A stretch of DNA of 43,443 nt from Bacteroidales bacterium UBA5515 (GTDB lineage Bacteria > Bacteroidota > Bacteroidia > Bacteroidales > P3). The notes under the pieces are model-generated. The model ran no database searches. It was given only the letters and a program-made list of their open reading frames with translations, and was not told where the DNA came from. The DNA is taken from contig DIOL01000012.1 in the NCBI GenBank assembly GCA_002423895.1, forward strand, positions 127,570 through 171,012. Direction: 5' to 3'. How positions within the stretch are numbered: position 1 is the stretch's first letter; every line of letters begins with the position of its first letter. The translations under genes and the position numbers were made by a program. This document shows, one piece after another, positions 16,440 to 24,538 of this stretch.

Positions 16440-16447
16440 ATACTTAT

Positions 16448-16479
16448 ATGGGCAGATTAATTTATCTGCCCATTTTTTT
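16448..16479 (+). terminator. Rho-independent terminator after serS
   Basis: ATGGGCAGAT (16448-16457), 6-nt loop, perfect complement (16464-16473), then seven T's. Confidence 0.9.
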
Positions 16480-16491
16480 AAACCATTAATT

Positions 16492-17316
16492 ATGGAAACA
16501 ATTAATGAGAACATCTTAAATTCTCTTTCAAGTTCAGAGAGAATGCCTTTGCTTTTTCTTGGTCATGGAAGTCCAATGAATGCTATTGAAGAAAATCAAT
16601 TTGTTGAAGGATTTCGCACTATTGCCAAACAAATTCCTGTTCCTCAAGCCATATTATGTGTTTCTGCTCATTGGTTTATTGATAAAACAATGGTAACTTA
16701 TATGGATAATCCTAAAACAATACACGACTTTTATGGCTTTCCAAAGGAACTTTATGAAGTAGAATATCCTGCAAAAGGGCATAAAGAATTGGCAAAAGAG
16801 GTTCAAAAGCTCCTTTACCCTAATGAAGTAGGATTAGATTTGAGTTGGGGATTAGATCATGGAGCTTGGTCAGTTATAAAACATTTATATCCAAAAGCAG
16901 ATATTCCAGTTGTTCAACTAAGTATTGATTATTCTAAAGAGGCATATTATCATTTTCATTCAGGTTCGCTTTTGCAATCATTAAGAGAAAGAGGTGTTTT
17001 GATAATTGGAAGTGGTAACATAATCCATAACCTTAGAATGGTTGATTATAACAACTTTGAAAAAGATAACTTTGGATATGATTGGGCAAAAGAGATTAGA
17101 GAAAACATAAATAAGAAATTAATGGAAGATGATTTTGAGCCATTGATTAATTATAAAGAAGAAATTCCTAATTTCATTAAAGCAATTCCTTCTCCAGATC
17201 ACTATTTGCCACTTCTTTATATTTTGGGAGCAAAGCATAAAGAAGAAAAAATTAGCTTTTTCAACGACAAATTGGTTGGAGGAAGCTTAAGCATGACAAG
17301 CCTCTTTATCCAATAA
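16492..17316 (+). CDS. ygiD: 4,5-DOPA-extradiol-dioxygenase-like protein (YgiD/LigB superfamily)
   Basis: 274 residues of the class III extradiol dioxygenase family. Candidate metal ligands are in FLGHGSPMNAI (near the N-terminus), SAHWF, the DHGAWSV segment and GSGNIIHNL. YgiD-type enzymes open the ring of L-DOPA in vitro, but the physiological substrate in anaerobic Bacteroidetes is unknown, so this assignment is at family level only. The gene begins 12 bp after the serS terminator, without a clear TAnnTTTG box. A weak hairpin follows at 17333. Confidence 0.85.
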   Translation: METINENILNSLSSSERMPLLFLGHGSPMNAIEENQFVEGFRTIAKQIPVPQAILCVSAHWFIDKTMVTYMDNPKTIHDFYGFPKELYEVEYPAKGHKELAKEVQKLLYPNEVGLDLSWGLDHGAWSVIKHLYPKADIPVVQLSIDYSKEAYYHFHSGSLLQSLRERGVLIIGSGNIIHNLRMVDYNNFEKDNFGYDWAKEIRENINKKLMEDDFEPLINYKEEIPNFIKAIPSPDHYLPLLYILGAKHKEEKISFFNDKLVGGSLSMTSLFIQ

Positions 17317-17332
17317 TTTTATATTCTTTTCC

Positions 17333-17359
17333 ACTCAAAAATATCACTTTTTTTTGAGT
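17333..17359 (+). terminator. Possible terminator hairpin after the ygiD-like gene
   Basis: ACTCAAAAA (17333-17341) pairs with TTTTTGAGT (17351-17359) around a 9-nt loop. There is no T-tract after it, so termination is uncertain. The rest of 17360-17460 is AT-rich, with a weak GAGTAAAAA/TTTTTACTC inverted repeat and nothing else that I can name. Confidence 0.4.
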
Positions 17360-17460
17360 AAAAAATTCATTGTTTTTATTCATTTTTTCTTGACTTTTTA
17401 CTCGTTACACTTCGTTTAAAATCAATTTATTACTACATAAAACTTTTTTCTCCTTGTTTT

Positions 17461-17579
17461 GATGTCGAAATCATGCCATGAATTACTCGAATTCATGCCA
17501 TGAAATCAGTGAATTCATGCCATGAATTGGGTAGAATCATGCCATGATTCCGAGTAATTCATGCCATGATTCCGACATC
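17461..17579. repeat. Five-unit 22-bp period TCATGCCATGA array inside a 29-bp inverted repeat
   Basis: The 11-mer TCATGCCATGA occurs at 17471, 17493, 17515, 17537 and 17559, exactly 22 bp apart, separated by four different 11-bp spacers. The 11-mer is itself almost palindromic. The block is framed by inverted arms at 17461-17489 and 17551-17579, identical in 28 of 29 positions, so the outer spacers mirror each other while the central ones do not. Weaker symmetry (AACTTTTTT ... AAAAAAAGTT) extends to about 17442 and 17600. It lies between ygiD and the ECF sigma factor operon and has no coding potential. Confidence 0.85.
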
Positions 17580-17760
17580 AAGTCCTTATAAAAAAAGTTC
17601 TAATCCTTGTTTAATTAGTTCCAAACTTCGTTTTTTTTCTTTTAAGTCTTATTTATTCCCACCTAATTAAATATTTTTTTTATCCGTTGTGTAACTTTTT
17701 TATATCTTCGCTTGTCTTATTTATAGAAAACAAAAAAGAGAGTAAAGATTAATTTTTGTT

Positions 17761-17784
17761 TGGGAGGCTGAAATAAGCCTCCCA
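17761..17784 (+). promoter_or_regulatory. Leader hairpin directly upstream of the ECF sigma gene
   Basis: TGGGAGGCT and AGCCTCCCA form a perfect 9-bp stem with a GAAATA loop, 20 bp before the ATG at 17804. It is unusually GC-rich for this region and has no T-tract. A possible -7 box (TATCTTCG, one mismatch) lies at 17703-17710, so the hairpin would fall in the leader. It could control translation or be a leftover terminator. Confidence 0.45.
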
Positions 17785-17803
17785 TTACTTTAAAAAACTA
17801 TTA

Positions 17804-18280
17804 ATGACTGAGAAAGAATACAACCTTTGTATTGATAATTATTCCGATTCTGCGTTTCGCTTCCTTGTGAAAAACATTAAGGACAGTGATACTGCAAAGG
17901 ATATTCTTCAAGATACCTTTACTAAACTTTGGGAAAAGAAAGAAGATGTTGAATTTGTGAAAGCTAAGAGCTACATATTTACATCGGCTTATCACACAAT
18001 GATAAATAATATAAAATATAATTCTTTGAAATTTAATATTCCTCAAACTCAAACCATCACTTCCAACTCCTATAATGACATTAACGAAGTTCTTAACGAA
18101 GCCTTGGAACAACTGCCACAAATACAAAAGGCATCAATCCTTTTGAGAGATTACGAAGGATATTCCTATAATGAAATTGGAGATATTCTTAATTTGAGCC
18201 AGGAGCAAGTGAAGATTAATATTTTTAGAGCAAGAGTAAAGTTAAAAGAGTATATAGTTACAATAGATAATGTATTATAA
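17804..18280 (+). CDS. ECF-type RNA polymerase sigma factor
   Basis: 158 residues, with sigma region 2 (AKDILQDTFTKLWEKKED, ~29-47) that binds core polymerase and the -10 element, and region 4 (YNEIGDILNLSQEQVKINIF, ~125-145), a helix-turn-helix for the -35 element. There is no region 1.1 or 3, as is normal for the ECF group. The anti-sigma gene starts 2 bp after its stop and an outer-membrane protein gene follows, so the three form an operon. The factor probably controls its own operon and a small regulon in response to an envelope signal. That target set cannot be read from this window. Confidence 0.92.
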   Translation: MTEKEYNLCIDNYSDSAFRFLVKNIKDSDTAKDILQDTFTKLWEKKEDVEFVKAKSYIFTSAYHTMINNIKYNSLKFNIPQTQTITSNSYNDINEVLNEALEQLPQIQKASILLRDYEGYSYNEIGDILNLSQEQVKINIFRARVKLKEYIVTIDNVL

Positions 18281-18282
18281 TT

Positions 18283-19122
18283 ATGATAACAAAAGAAAAC
18301 ATTGAAGCATATTTATTAGATCTTCTTGAAGGCAATCTAAGTCCTGATGAGATTAAGGACTTAGACGCTTTCCTTGAGGATAATCCTCAATATAAGGAGA
18401 TGATAAGTCTTTATGATTCTTCCTTAGTTCTTATGACTGATAAGAATGTTAAGTTTGAGGACAAAGAATCCTTAAGAAGAAAGAATAAAACAGTGGCTTT
18501 CTATCCATATATCAAATATTCTTTTGTTGCAGTGGCAGCATGTTTCATCCTCTTTATATTTGTATCTAAACTCTTTATTAAACCATTAGATAATACAACC
18601 ATTAAGACTTATGATAAGGTAATGGTTCAAAATACAAGTAACACATCGTCTGCCATACCTTCTTCTAAATTAGAAACTGATAAAGAGAATACAGTTAAAA
18701 AGCAAAAACCTGTTTTTAAAAACAATACAAAGACTATTGCAAAAGCTGAAAAACCTCAAGAAAAGGAAATTCCAATTGAAGTTAAAGAGGAAGTAAAACC
18801 AGAACCTAATATCTTGCTTGCAAATAATTTGGTTGTTTATGAAGTAGATAATTTAATTGCATATACACAAGAAGAAGAGTTAAATGAAAATAAAATTATA
18901 GAGGTAGATAATTTAATTGCATATAATGATAATCAAACTACTAATCCTTTATTAAGTAATTCTCTATTAAGCCCTTTAATTAATAATAAATATGTATATC
19001 AATTAAGGCATAATCTTGAAAGCACAATTGAAAAGACACAAAATGGGGTTAATTATGCTTTAGACTTTATAGAAGATAATATTAAGTATAATCCATTTGA
19101 ATCTTTAATAGCAAAAAAATAA
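18283..19122 (+). CDS. Membrane anti-sigma factor
   Basis: 279 residues: a cytoplasmic N-terminal helical domain (ENIEAYLLDLLEGNLSPDE, then FLEDNPQYKEM) typical of Bacteroidetes anti-sigma proteins, one transmembrane helix at ~79-97 and a periplasmic region of ~180 residues. It should hold the upstream sigma factor inactive until a signal releases it. The periplasmic part is Lys/Glu/Pro-rich and low in complexity. It contains an octapeptide repeat, EVDNLIAY, encoded by two 24-bp blocks (18841-18864 and 18901-18924) that differ at one base and are exactly 60 bp apart. No zinc-binding ZAS motif (HxxxCxxC) is seen, so it belongs to the zinc-free kind. Confidence 0.8.
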   Translation: MITKENIEAYLLDLLEGNLSPDEIKDLDAFLEDNPQYKEMISLYDSSLVLMTDKNVKFEDKESLRRKNKTVAFYPYIKYSFVAVAACFILFIFVSKLFIKPLDNTTIKTYDKVMVQNTSNTSSAIPSSKLETDKENTVKKQKPVFKNNTKTIAKAEKPQEKEIPIEVKEEVKPEPNILLANNLVVYEVDNLIAYTQEEELNENKIIEVDNLIAYNDNQTTNPLLSNSLLSPLINNKYVYQLRHNLESTIEKTQNGVNYALDFIEDNIKYNPFESLIAKK

Positions 19123-19147
19123 TATAAAACAATAAAAAATAAAGAAT

Positions 19148-21232
19148 ATGAAAACCAAGAATTTATTATTTCTAATCCTTATTTTAGGATTATCATTCAA
19201 TTCTTTCTCACAAGAGGAAGTTACAATTAAGCAGGTGCTTAAAAATAGTTCAACAAGTTCAAAAAAGTTTACAACTGATCAGATTAATTTTGTAAAAGTA
19301 TATACTTCTATTCCTGTAACTATTAATAATGGGAAGGAAAATGCAATATACTTAACTGGAGAGTTTGATAGTGCTGAAGATTATGCTGGTTTTTGCACAC
19401 TTGAAGATGCTGTTTTAAAAATCAATTCTCCAAAGAAAGGGGAAAAAATTACTTTAGAATTGGATACAGATGTAAGTATTTTCCAATTTTATAATAATGC
19501 AAATGTTGCAATCAATAAAGATATTAAAATAGAAAGAAGTGGATTATTTGAAGCAAATAGTAATTCATTAGCTATATTTAATGGTAAAGTTATAGGAGAA
19601 GATTTAATAATAAATAGTAAGAGTAATTCCAAAATAAGTTTTATTTCTATTGATGCAAACACATTAAAATTAGGAATTGAAAAAGGGTCTGAAGTTATTT
19701 TAAATGGTAAGACTAATACTTTAAAATTAGATAAAGATGAGGATTCAAAATTTATTAAAGACGCCTTTTCCTTTTCTTCTTTATATGAAGCATTAGAACT
19801 AAATGACGAAGATACTATCCTTGCACAAGGAAATAAAATATACTTAAAGACACAAGAATTTGTAGGCAGACCAAAGCATAAAAGAGATTCTTGGAAAATT
19901 GATAGTGAAGGAAATATACTAACCTCAAAAGGAGATACTATTTCAAAAGCAGAAGCATTAGAAGAAGTCGAATATAATAAATTATCAAACGTATGTTCAC
20001 CTGAAAATGCAAATGTTCTTATAGGAAAGAATGCGAGAGTAAATATTATCTTTTTAGATAAAGATAATATTGGAGAAGATTATGTTTCTAATTATCCTAT
20101 TAAGGGATATGTAAAAGGTCAGTTGATTGTTCAAGATGATTATCCATTGAATTTAGAATTAACAATAAGGAATGATATTGGTAATATAACCATAATGGAA
20201 GGAGCAGAAGTAAATATTCTTTCTAAAATAAATGAGAAACAACGTTCATACTATTTATTTAAAGATGCAAAACTAAACTTTAATCAAGAAACAAAAATAG
20301 AAGAACTTTCATTAGGAATGAATGATGGATCAAAGATAAGCTTCAAAGATCTAAAAGCAGATAAGGTTTTTTTAAAAGGAGATGGAACATCTGATTTGGA
20401 ATTAAACGGAAGTATAGGCTTTTTAGATAGATATATGTATGATGATATTAATCTTAATGGAGACTATAAAATTGATTCAATAAAAGAGAGAAAACTAAAA
20501 ATGTTTACAATTAGTACTCCAATTCCTTTTACTTCTTCAAATAATAAAGATGTTAATTCAGGAAAAGAACAATCTCAAAGTGAAAAAATAAAAGCTCAAA
20601 AGCAAGGTAAAGATAAATTGAACTTTACTCTTCAACTTGGTTATGGAATTTTAGGTTGGTCAAATAGAGTTTCAAGTATTGATAATTTATTTGCTTCTCC
20701 AAAAGGACAATACTCTTTATCTTATAGTGATAGCTGGTCTTTAGGATTTAGATATGAATATAAATTTAATAAAAGATGGTCAATATCAACTGGATTAGGA
20801 TATGAATCAAACATATTCCGTTTTGAAAATAATCTTATGCTTACAGATATTAATGGAAGTAAGAGAATAGACTTTGATACAACTTCATTGGAAACTGAAA
20901 GCAGATTAGTTGCTCGTTATGTTACTTTGCCTTTATTTGTTAAGTTTAAGGTTCATAAAAGCTTTAATGTACACGTTGGAGCAATTGCAGGAGTTAATTT
21001 CAGAACATCATCAACAGGATTTAAGAGAGATTATGAAATTCCAAATGCAGAAGTTGAAGAACGTTGGGGAACAAAATATGATAATTTCAAACCACTAAAA
21101 TTAGATGTTCAAGCAGGATTTGGATGGGGTAGCGTTAACTTTTATGCTAAGTATTCTGTAATATCAATGTTCAAAGATAATAAAGAAGTAGCAGCTTATC
21201 CATTTAGTGTTGGTGTTTCTTTAGGACTATAG
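19148..21232 (+). CDS. Outer-membrane beta-barrel protein with N-terminal beta-helix-like domain
   Basis: 694 residues with a signal peptide (1-21, cut before QEEVT). Residues ~40-450 are short repeating beta strands rich in Asn, Asp and Ile ('VNILSKINEKQRSYYLF', 'LFEANSNSLAIFNGK'), similar to the putative autotransporter-head (DUF2807/GIN) domains common in Bacteroidetes. Residues ~490-694 form a C-terminal barrel of the OMP_b-brl type, starting at LNFTLQLGYGILGW and ending FSVGVSLGL. It is the third gene of the sigma/anti-sigma operon (25-bp gap), so it may be the output or the sensor of that system. The strong hairpin after it ends the operon. The precise function is unknown. Confidence 0.7.
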   Translation: MKTKNLLFLILILGLSFNSFSQEEVTIKQVLKNSSTSSKKFTTDQINFVKVYTSIPVTINNGKENAIYLTGEFDSAEDYAGFCTLEDAVLKINSPKKGEKITLELDTDVSIFQFYNNANVAINKDIKIERSGLFEANSNSLAIFNGKVIGEDLIINSKSNSKISFISIDANTLKLGIEKGSEVILNGKTNTLKLDKDEDSKFIKDAFSFSSLYEALELNDEDTILAQGNKIYLKTQEFVGRPKHKRDSWKIDSEGNILTSKGDTISKAEALEEVEYNKLSNVCSPENANVLIGKNARVNIIFLDKDNIGEDYVSNYPIKGYVKGQLIVQDDYPLNLELTIRNDIGNITIMEGAEVNILSKINEKQRSYYLFKDAKLNFNQETKIEELSLGMNDGSKISFKDLKADKVFLKGDGTSDLELNGSIGFLDRYMYDDINLNGDYKIDSIKERKLKMFTISTPIPFTSSNNKDVNSGKEQSQSEKIKAQKQGKDKLNFTLQLGYGILGWSNRVSSIDNLFASPKGQYSLSYSDSWSLGFRYEYKFNKRWSISTGLGYESNIFRFENNLMLTDINGSKRIDFDTTSLETESRLVARYVTLPLFVKFKVHKSFNVHVGAIAGVNFRTSSTGFKRDYEIPNAEVEERWGTKYDNFKPLKLDVQAGFGWGSVNFYAKYSVISMFKDNKEVAAYPFSVGVSLGL

Positions 21233-21253
21233 AATCTAAATAACTACAAATAA

Positions 21254-21292
21254 AAAAGCTTCGCTTATTTATTAAGCGAAGCTTTTACTTTT
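21254..21292. terminator. Bidirectional terminator between the ECF operon and prfB
   Basis: AAAAGCTTCGCTTA (21254-21267) and its exact complement (21273-21286) flank a 5-nt loop, with T's after and A's before. It separates two converging operons. Confidence 0.9.
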
Positions 21293-21304
21293 TATTGAAT
21301 TTCC

Positions 21305-22391
21305 TTATCCTCCAAATTCCATTAAATAAGCTTTAATAAACTCATCCAAATCTCCATCCAAAACAGCTTGTGTGTTGGAAGTTTCAACATTTGTTCTTAA
21401 GTCTTTAACTAATTTGTAGGGGTGAAGAACATAGTTTCGTATTTGTGAGCCCCATTCTATTTTCTTTTTTGAACCTTCTATTTCAGCAATCTTTTCCCTC
21501 TTCTTTCTTAGCTCCATTTCATAGAGTTGACTCTTTAACATCTGTATTGCTTTTTCTCTGTTTTGCAATTGAGAACGTGTTTGCTGGCATTCAATTACTA
21601 TGTTTTCAGGTTTATAATGTAAACGAACTGCTGTTTCAACCTTATTGACATTTTGTCCTCCAGGTCCTCCTGAACGGAAAGTGTCCCATTCAATATCTGC
21701 AGGATTAATGTTTATTTCAATATTATCATCAATAACTGGATATGCATAAACAGATGCAAAAGAAGTGTGGCGTTTGTTAGCTGAATCGAAAGGAGAAAGC
21801 CTGACTAAACGATGAACTCCATTTTCACCTTTAAGATAACCATAAGCAAACTCACCTTCAATTTCTAATGTAACACTTTTAATTCCTGCAACATCTCCTT
21901 CCTGATAATCCACCTCTTGAACCTTAAAATTATTCCTTTCTGCATATCGCAAATACATACGCATAAGCATTGATGCCCAATCGCAACTTTCTGTTCCACC
22001 TGCTCCTGCGTTAATTGTTATAATTGCACAAAGGCGGTCTTCTTCGTTGCGAAGCATATTTTTAAATTCAAGGTCTTCGATTATTTTTTCAAGATTATTT
22101 AGATGTCCGTCCAATTCTTCTTCTGAGCAATCTCCTGCATCAAAGAATTCTTTCCAAACCTTTACATCTTCAAATGATTCTGTAATCTTATCAAAAAGAT
22201 TTGTCCAAACTTTTTTCTCATTAATCTTCCTTAGAAACTTTTCAGCCTCTTTAGCGTCGTTCCAAAAGTCTGGCTTAAGTGTAATTTGTGTTTCTTCTTC
22301 TATTTGTTTCTTCTTATTATCAATGTCAAAGAAACCTCCTTAGAGCCGCAACTCTTTCATCAAAATCCTTTATTCTTTCGTCTATTGTCAT
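21305..22391 (-). CDS. prfB: Peptide chain release factor 2, made by programmed +1 frameshift
   Basis: RF2 ends translation at UGA and UAA. The true start is the ATG at 22391-22389. The first frame runs 21 codons to an in-frame TGA at 22328-22326. Skipping the T at 22328 continues in the +1 frame to 21305, giving about 361 residues, the usual RF2 length. A start at 22114 would lose about 90 N-terminal residues. The stop-codon recognition motif SPF (RLSPFDSANKRH) and the catalytic GGQ (RSGGPGGQNVNK) are present. It is the last gene of the minus-strand cluster proS-deaminase-prfB, 8 bp after the deaminase. Confidence 0.95.
22326..22340 (-). promoter_or_regulatory. prfB programmed frameshift signal (AGGAGG-TTT-CTT-TGA-C)
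   Basis: On the minus strand, AGGAGG (22340-22335) is followed by a 3-nt spacer, the slippery CTT and the TGA stop with a 3' C. This is the canonical RF2 autoregulation site: low RF2 stalls the ribosome at UGA, and pairing of the internal Shine-Dalgarno with 16S rRNA pushes it into the +1 frame (CTT then GAC). Confidence 0.95.
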
Positions 22392-22399
22392 AATTTATA

Positions 22400-22867
22400 T
22401 TAGTATTTGGTTTTGTTTTCTGTTTCTTCCCAAAGTTCAAAAGGCAATTGACCTTCTTTGTGCATAATATTCTCCATATAAATGCTTCTATCTTTTTCGC
22501 TTAAAGATATTTCATTATAAATAAATGAATCGTCAAAGCCTGCTTTCTGTGCATCAAACCTGTCTGCAGCATAATAAACCTTAGAAATTCTTGCCCAATA
22601 GATAGCCGACAAACACATAGGACAAGGTTCACAAGAGGAATAAATCTCACAGCCTGAAAGGTCAAAAGTTTTTAATTCCTTGCAGGCAAGTCTTATTGCA
22701 TTTATCTCTGCATGTGCTGTTGGGTCATTGGATGAGGTTACGGTATTAGGAGATTTTGCAATTAGCACTCCATCCTTGACAATTACAGCTCCAAATGGTC
22801 CTCCATTATTGTTCTTAATATTGTCAAGAGCAGTTTCAATTGCTAATTGCATAAACTCCTTATCCAT
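22400..22867 (-). CDS. Guanine deaminase-type nucleobase/nucleoside deaminase
   Basis: 155 residues of the cytidine deaminase-like fold. The zinc site is HAE (in PTAHAEINAIR, with Glu as proton shuttle) plus PCPMC (SSCEPCPMCLSAIYWA). The C-terminal segment YYAADRFDAQKAGFDDSFIY resembles the ADR-DA-GFDD signature of small guanine deaminases (GuaD) more than the tRNA deaminase TadA, so guanine to xanthine is the likely reaction. It lies 15 bp after proS and 8 bp before prfB on the same strand and is probably co-transcribed. Substrate choice remains an inference. Confidence 0.82.
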   Translation of the reverse strand: MDKEFMQLAIETALDNIKNNNGGPFGAVIVKDGVLIAKSPNTVTSSNDPTAHAEINAIRLACKELKTFDLSGCEIYSSCEPCPMCLSAIYWARISKVYYAADRFDAQKAGFDDSFIYNEISLSEKDRSIYMENIMHKEGQLPFELWEETENKTKY

Positions 22868-22882
22868 ATTATTTATTTTCTT

Positions 22883-24355
22883 TTAATAAGCTCTTGCAAA
22901 AATTACTCTTTTATTTGAAGGTTTACCAGTAAGAATACATTTACCTTCTTCTTCTTTTGCATCCAAAGGAATACAACGAATAGTTGCTTTTGTAAGTTCT
23001 TTTATTTTTTCTTCAGTTTCTGGAGTTCCGTCCCAATGGCATTTAAGGAATCCTCCTTTTTCAATTTCCACCAAGAATTCTTCCCAAGAGTTAACCTCTT
23101 TTGTGCTTTCTTCTCTAAAGCGTAGTGCCTTATTGTATATGTTTTCTTGAATATATTCCAAAAGTTTTTCAATCTTATTGCTTAAACCTTCAATTGAAAC
23201 AGATTCTTTAGTTAGGGTATCTCTTCTTGCAAGTTCAACCAATCCTTGTTCAAGGTCTCTTGCTCCCAAAGTAACTCTAACTGGAACTCCCTTAAATTCA
23301 TATTCGTTGAATTTCCAACCTGGTTTATAAGCATCTCTATCGTCATATTTTACAGATATTCCTTTTGCTCTAAGTTCAGAACAAAGTTTTTCTGCTTCAG
23401 CATCAATTTTTGATTTTTGTTCATCTCCCTTATAAATTGGAATAATTACAACCTGAGTAGGAGCAAGTTTTGGAGGGAGTACCAAACCGTTATCATCGGA
23501 ATGAGACATAATTAAAGCCCCCATTAATCTTGTTGAAACTCCCCATGAGGTTGCCCAAACATATTCTAATTTATTGTCTTTTGAAAGGAATTTAACATCA
23601 AATGCTTTAGCAAAGTTTTGACCAAGGAAATGTGATGTTCCTGCTTGAAGAGCCTTTCCATCTTGCATTAAAGCCTCAATACAATAAGTATCTAAAGCTC
23701 CTGCAAAACGTTCATTAGGAGATTTAAATCCTTTTAGAACAGGAACAGCCATAAAGTTTTCAGCAAAATTTGCATATACTTCCAACATCTTTTTTGTTTC
23801 AGTAACTGCTTCTTCAGAAGTTTCATGAGCAGTATGTCCTTCTTGCCAAAGGAATTCAGCTGTACGCAAAAACATTCTTGTTCTCATTTCCCAACGAACA
23901 ACGTTTGCCCATTGATTACAAAGAATTGGAAGGTCACGATATGATTTAATCCAACCACGATAAGTATCCCAAATTATGGTTTCACTTGTAGGACGAACAA
24001 TCAATTCTTCCTCAAGCTTAGCTGTTGGATCTGGTTCTAATCCTTTTCCATCACTTTTTGCACTAAGACGATGATGAGTTACAACGGCACATTCCTTTGC
24101 AAAACCTTCAACATGTTCTGCTTCTTTTTCAAAATATGATTTAGGAATAAAAAGAGGGAAGTAAGCATTTTGATGCCCTGTTTCTTTAAACATTTTGTCA
24201 AGTGCTGCTTGCATCTTTTCCCATATTGCATAACCATAAGGCTTAATAACCATACATCCTCTAACTGCAGAATTCTCTGCTAAATCGGCTCTTACAACCA
24301 ATTCATTATACCATTCAGAATAGTTTTCTTGGCGTGTTACAAAATCTTTTGCCAT
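22883..24355 (-). CDS. proS: Prolyl-tRNA synthetase (type 3, archaeal/eukaryote-like)
   Basis: 490 residues, a class II synthetase that charges tRNA(Pro). Motif 2 lies around LIVRPTSETIIWDTYRGWI and motif 1 around YFPLFIPKSYF. There is no editing insertion between motifs 2 and 3, unlike the ~570-residue bacterial type. The C-terminal cysteine-containing domain and final Tyr (KRVIFARAY) are characteristic of the archaeal/eukaryotic type, which Bacteroidetes commonly carry. It is the first gene of the cluster with the deaminase and prfB. A TATCTTTG box on the minus strand (24402-24395) lies 40 bp upstream of the start. Confidence 0.95.
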   Translation of the reverse strand: MAKDFVTRQENYSEWYNELVVRADLAENSAVRGCMVIKPYGYAIWEKMQAALDKMFKETGHQNAYFPLFIPKSYFEKEAEHVEGFAKECAVVTHHRLSAKSDGKGLEPDPTAKLEEELIVRPTSETIIWDTYRGWIKSYRDLPILCNQWANVVRWEMRTRMFLRTAEFLWQEGHTAHETSEEAVTETKKMLEVYANFAENFMAVPVLKGFKSPNERFAGALDTYCIEALMQDGKALQAGTSHFLGQNFAKAFDVKFLSKDNKLEYVWATSWGVSTRLMGALIMSHSDDNGLVLPPKLAPTQVVIIPIYKGDEQKSKIDAEAEKLCSELRAKGISVKYDDRDAYKPGWKFNEYEFKGVPVRVTLGARDLEQGLVELARRDTLTKESVSIEGLSNKIEKLLEYIQENIYNKALRFREESTKEVNSWEEFLVEIEKGGFLKCHWDGTPETEEKIKELTKATIRCIPLDAKEEEGKCILTGKPSNKRVIFARAY

Positions 24356-24394
24356 TATTATTTGTTGTTTATATTGATTTTATGTTTAAGTTTG

Positions 24395-24402
24395 CAAAGA
24401 TA
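24395..24402 (-). promoter_or_regulatory. Candidate -7 box of the proS operon
   Basis: Minus-strand TATCTTTG matches TAnnTTTG exactly, 40 bp before the proS ATG. No clear TTG is seen 19-21 nt further up. Confidence 0.5.
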
Positions 24403-24538
24403 CAAATTAATAGTAAAATTTTATATTTACTTTCCTAATAAACCTTTTTATCATTTGTTAAGAATGCTTTGGCATAAGTTTTGCTATATTTCAGGTGGTA
24501 AGTTTATATAAAGATTAAATCAGAAAAAACATATAGAT

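Noticed and set aside
17461..17579. CRISPR array
   Set aside because: Repeat and spacer are only 11 bp each, the outer spacers are mirror images and no cas gene is present in the window.
22114..22391. prfB broken by a premature stop (pseudogene)
   Set aside because: The TGA lies in a perfect AGGAGG-N3-CTTTGAC context, the normal programmed frameshift.
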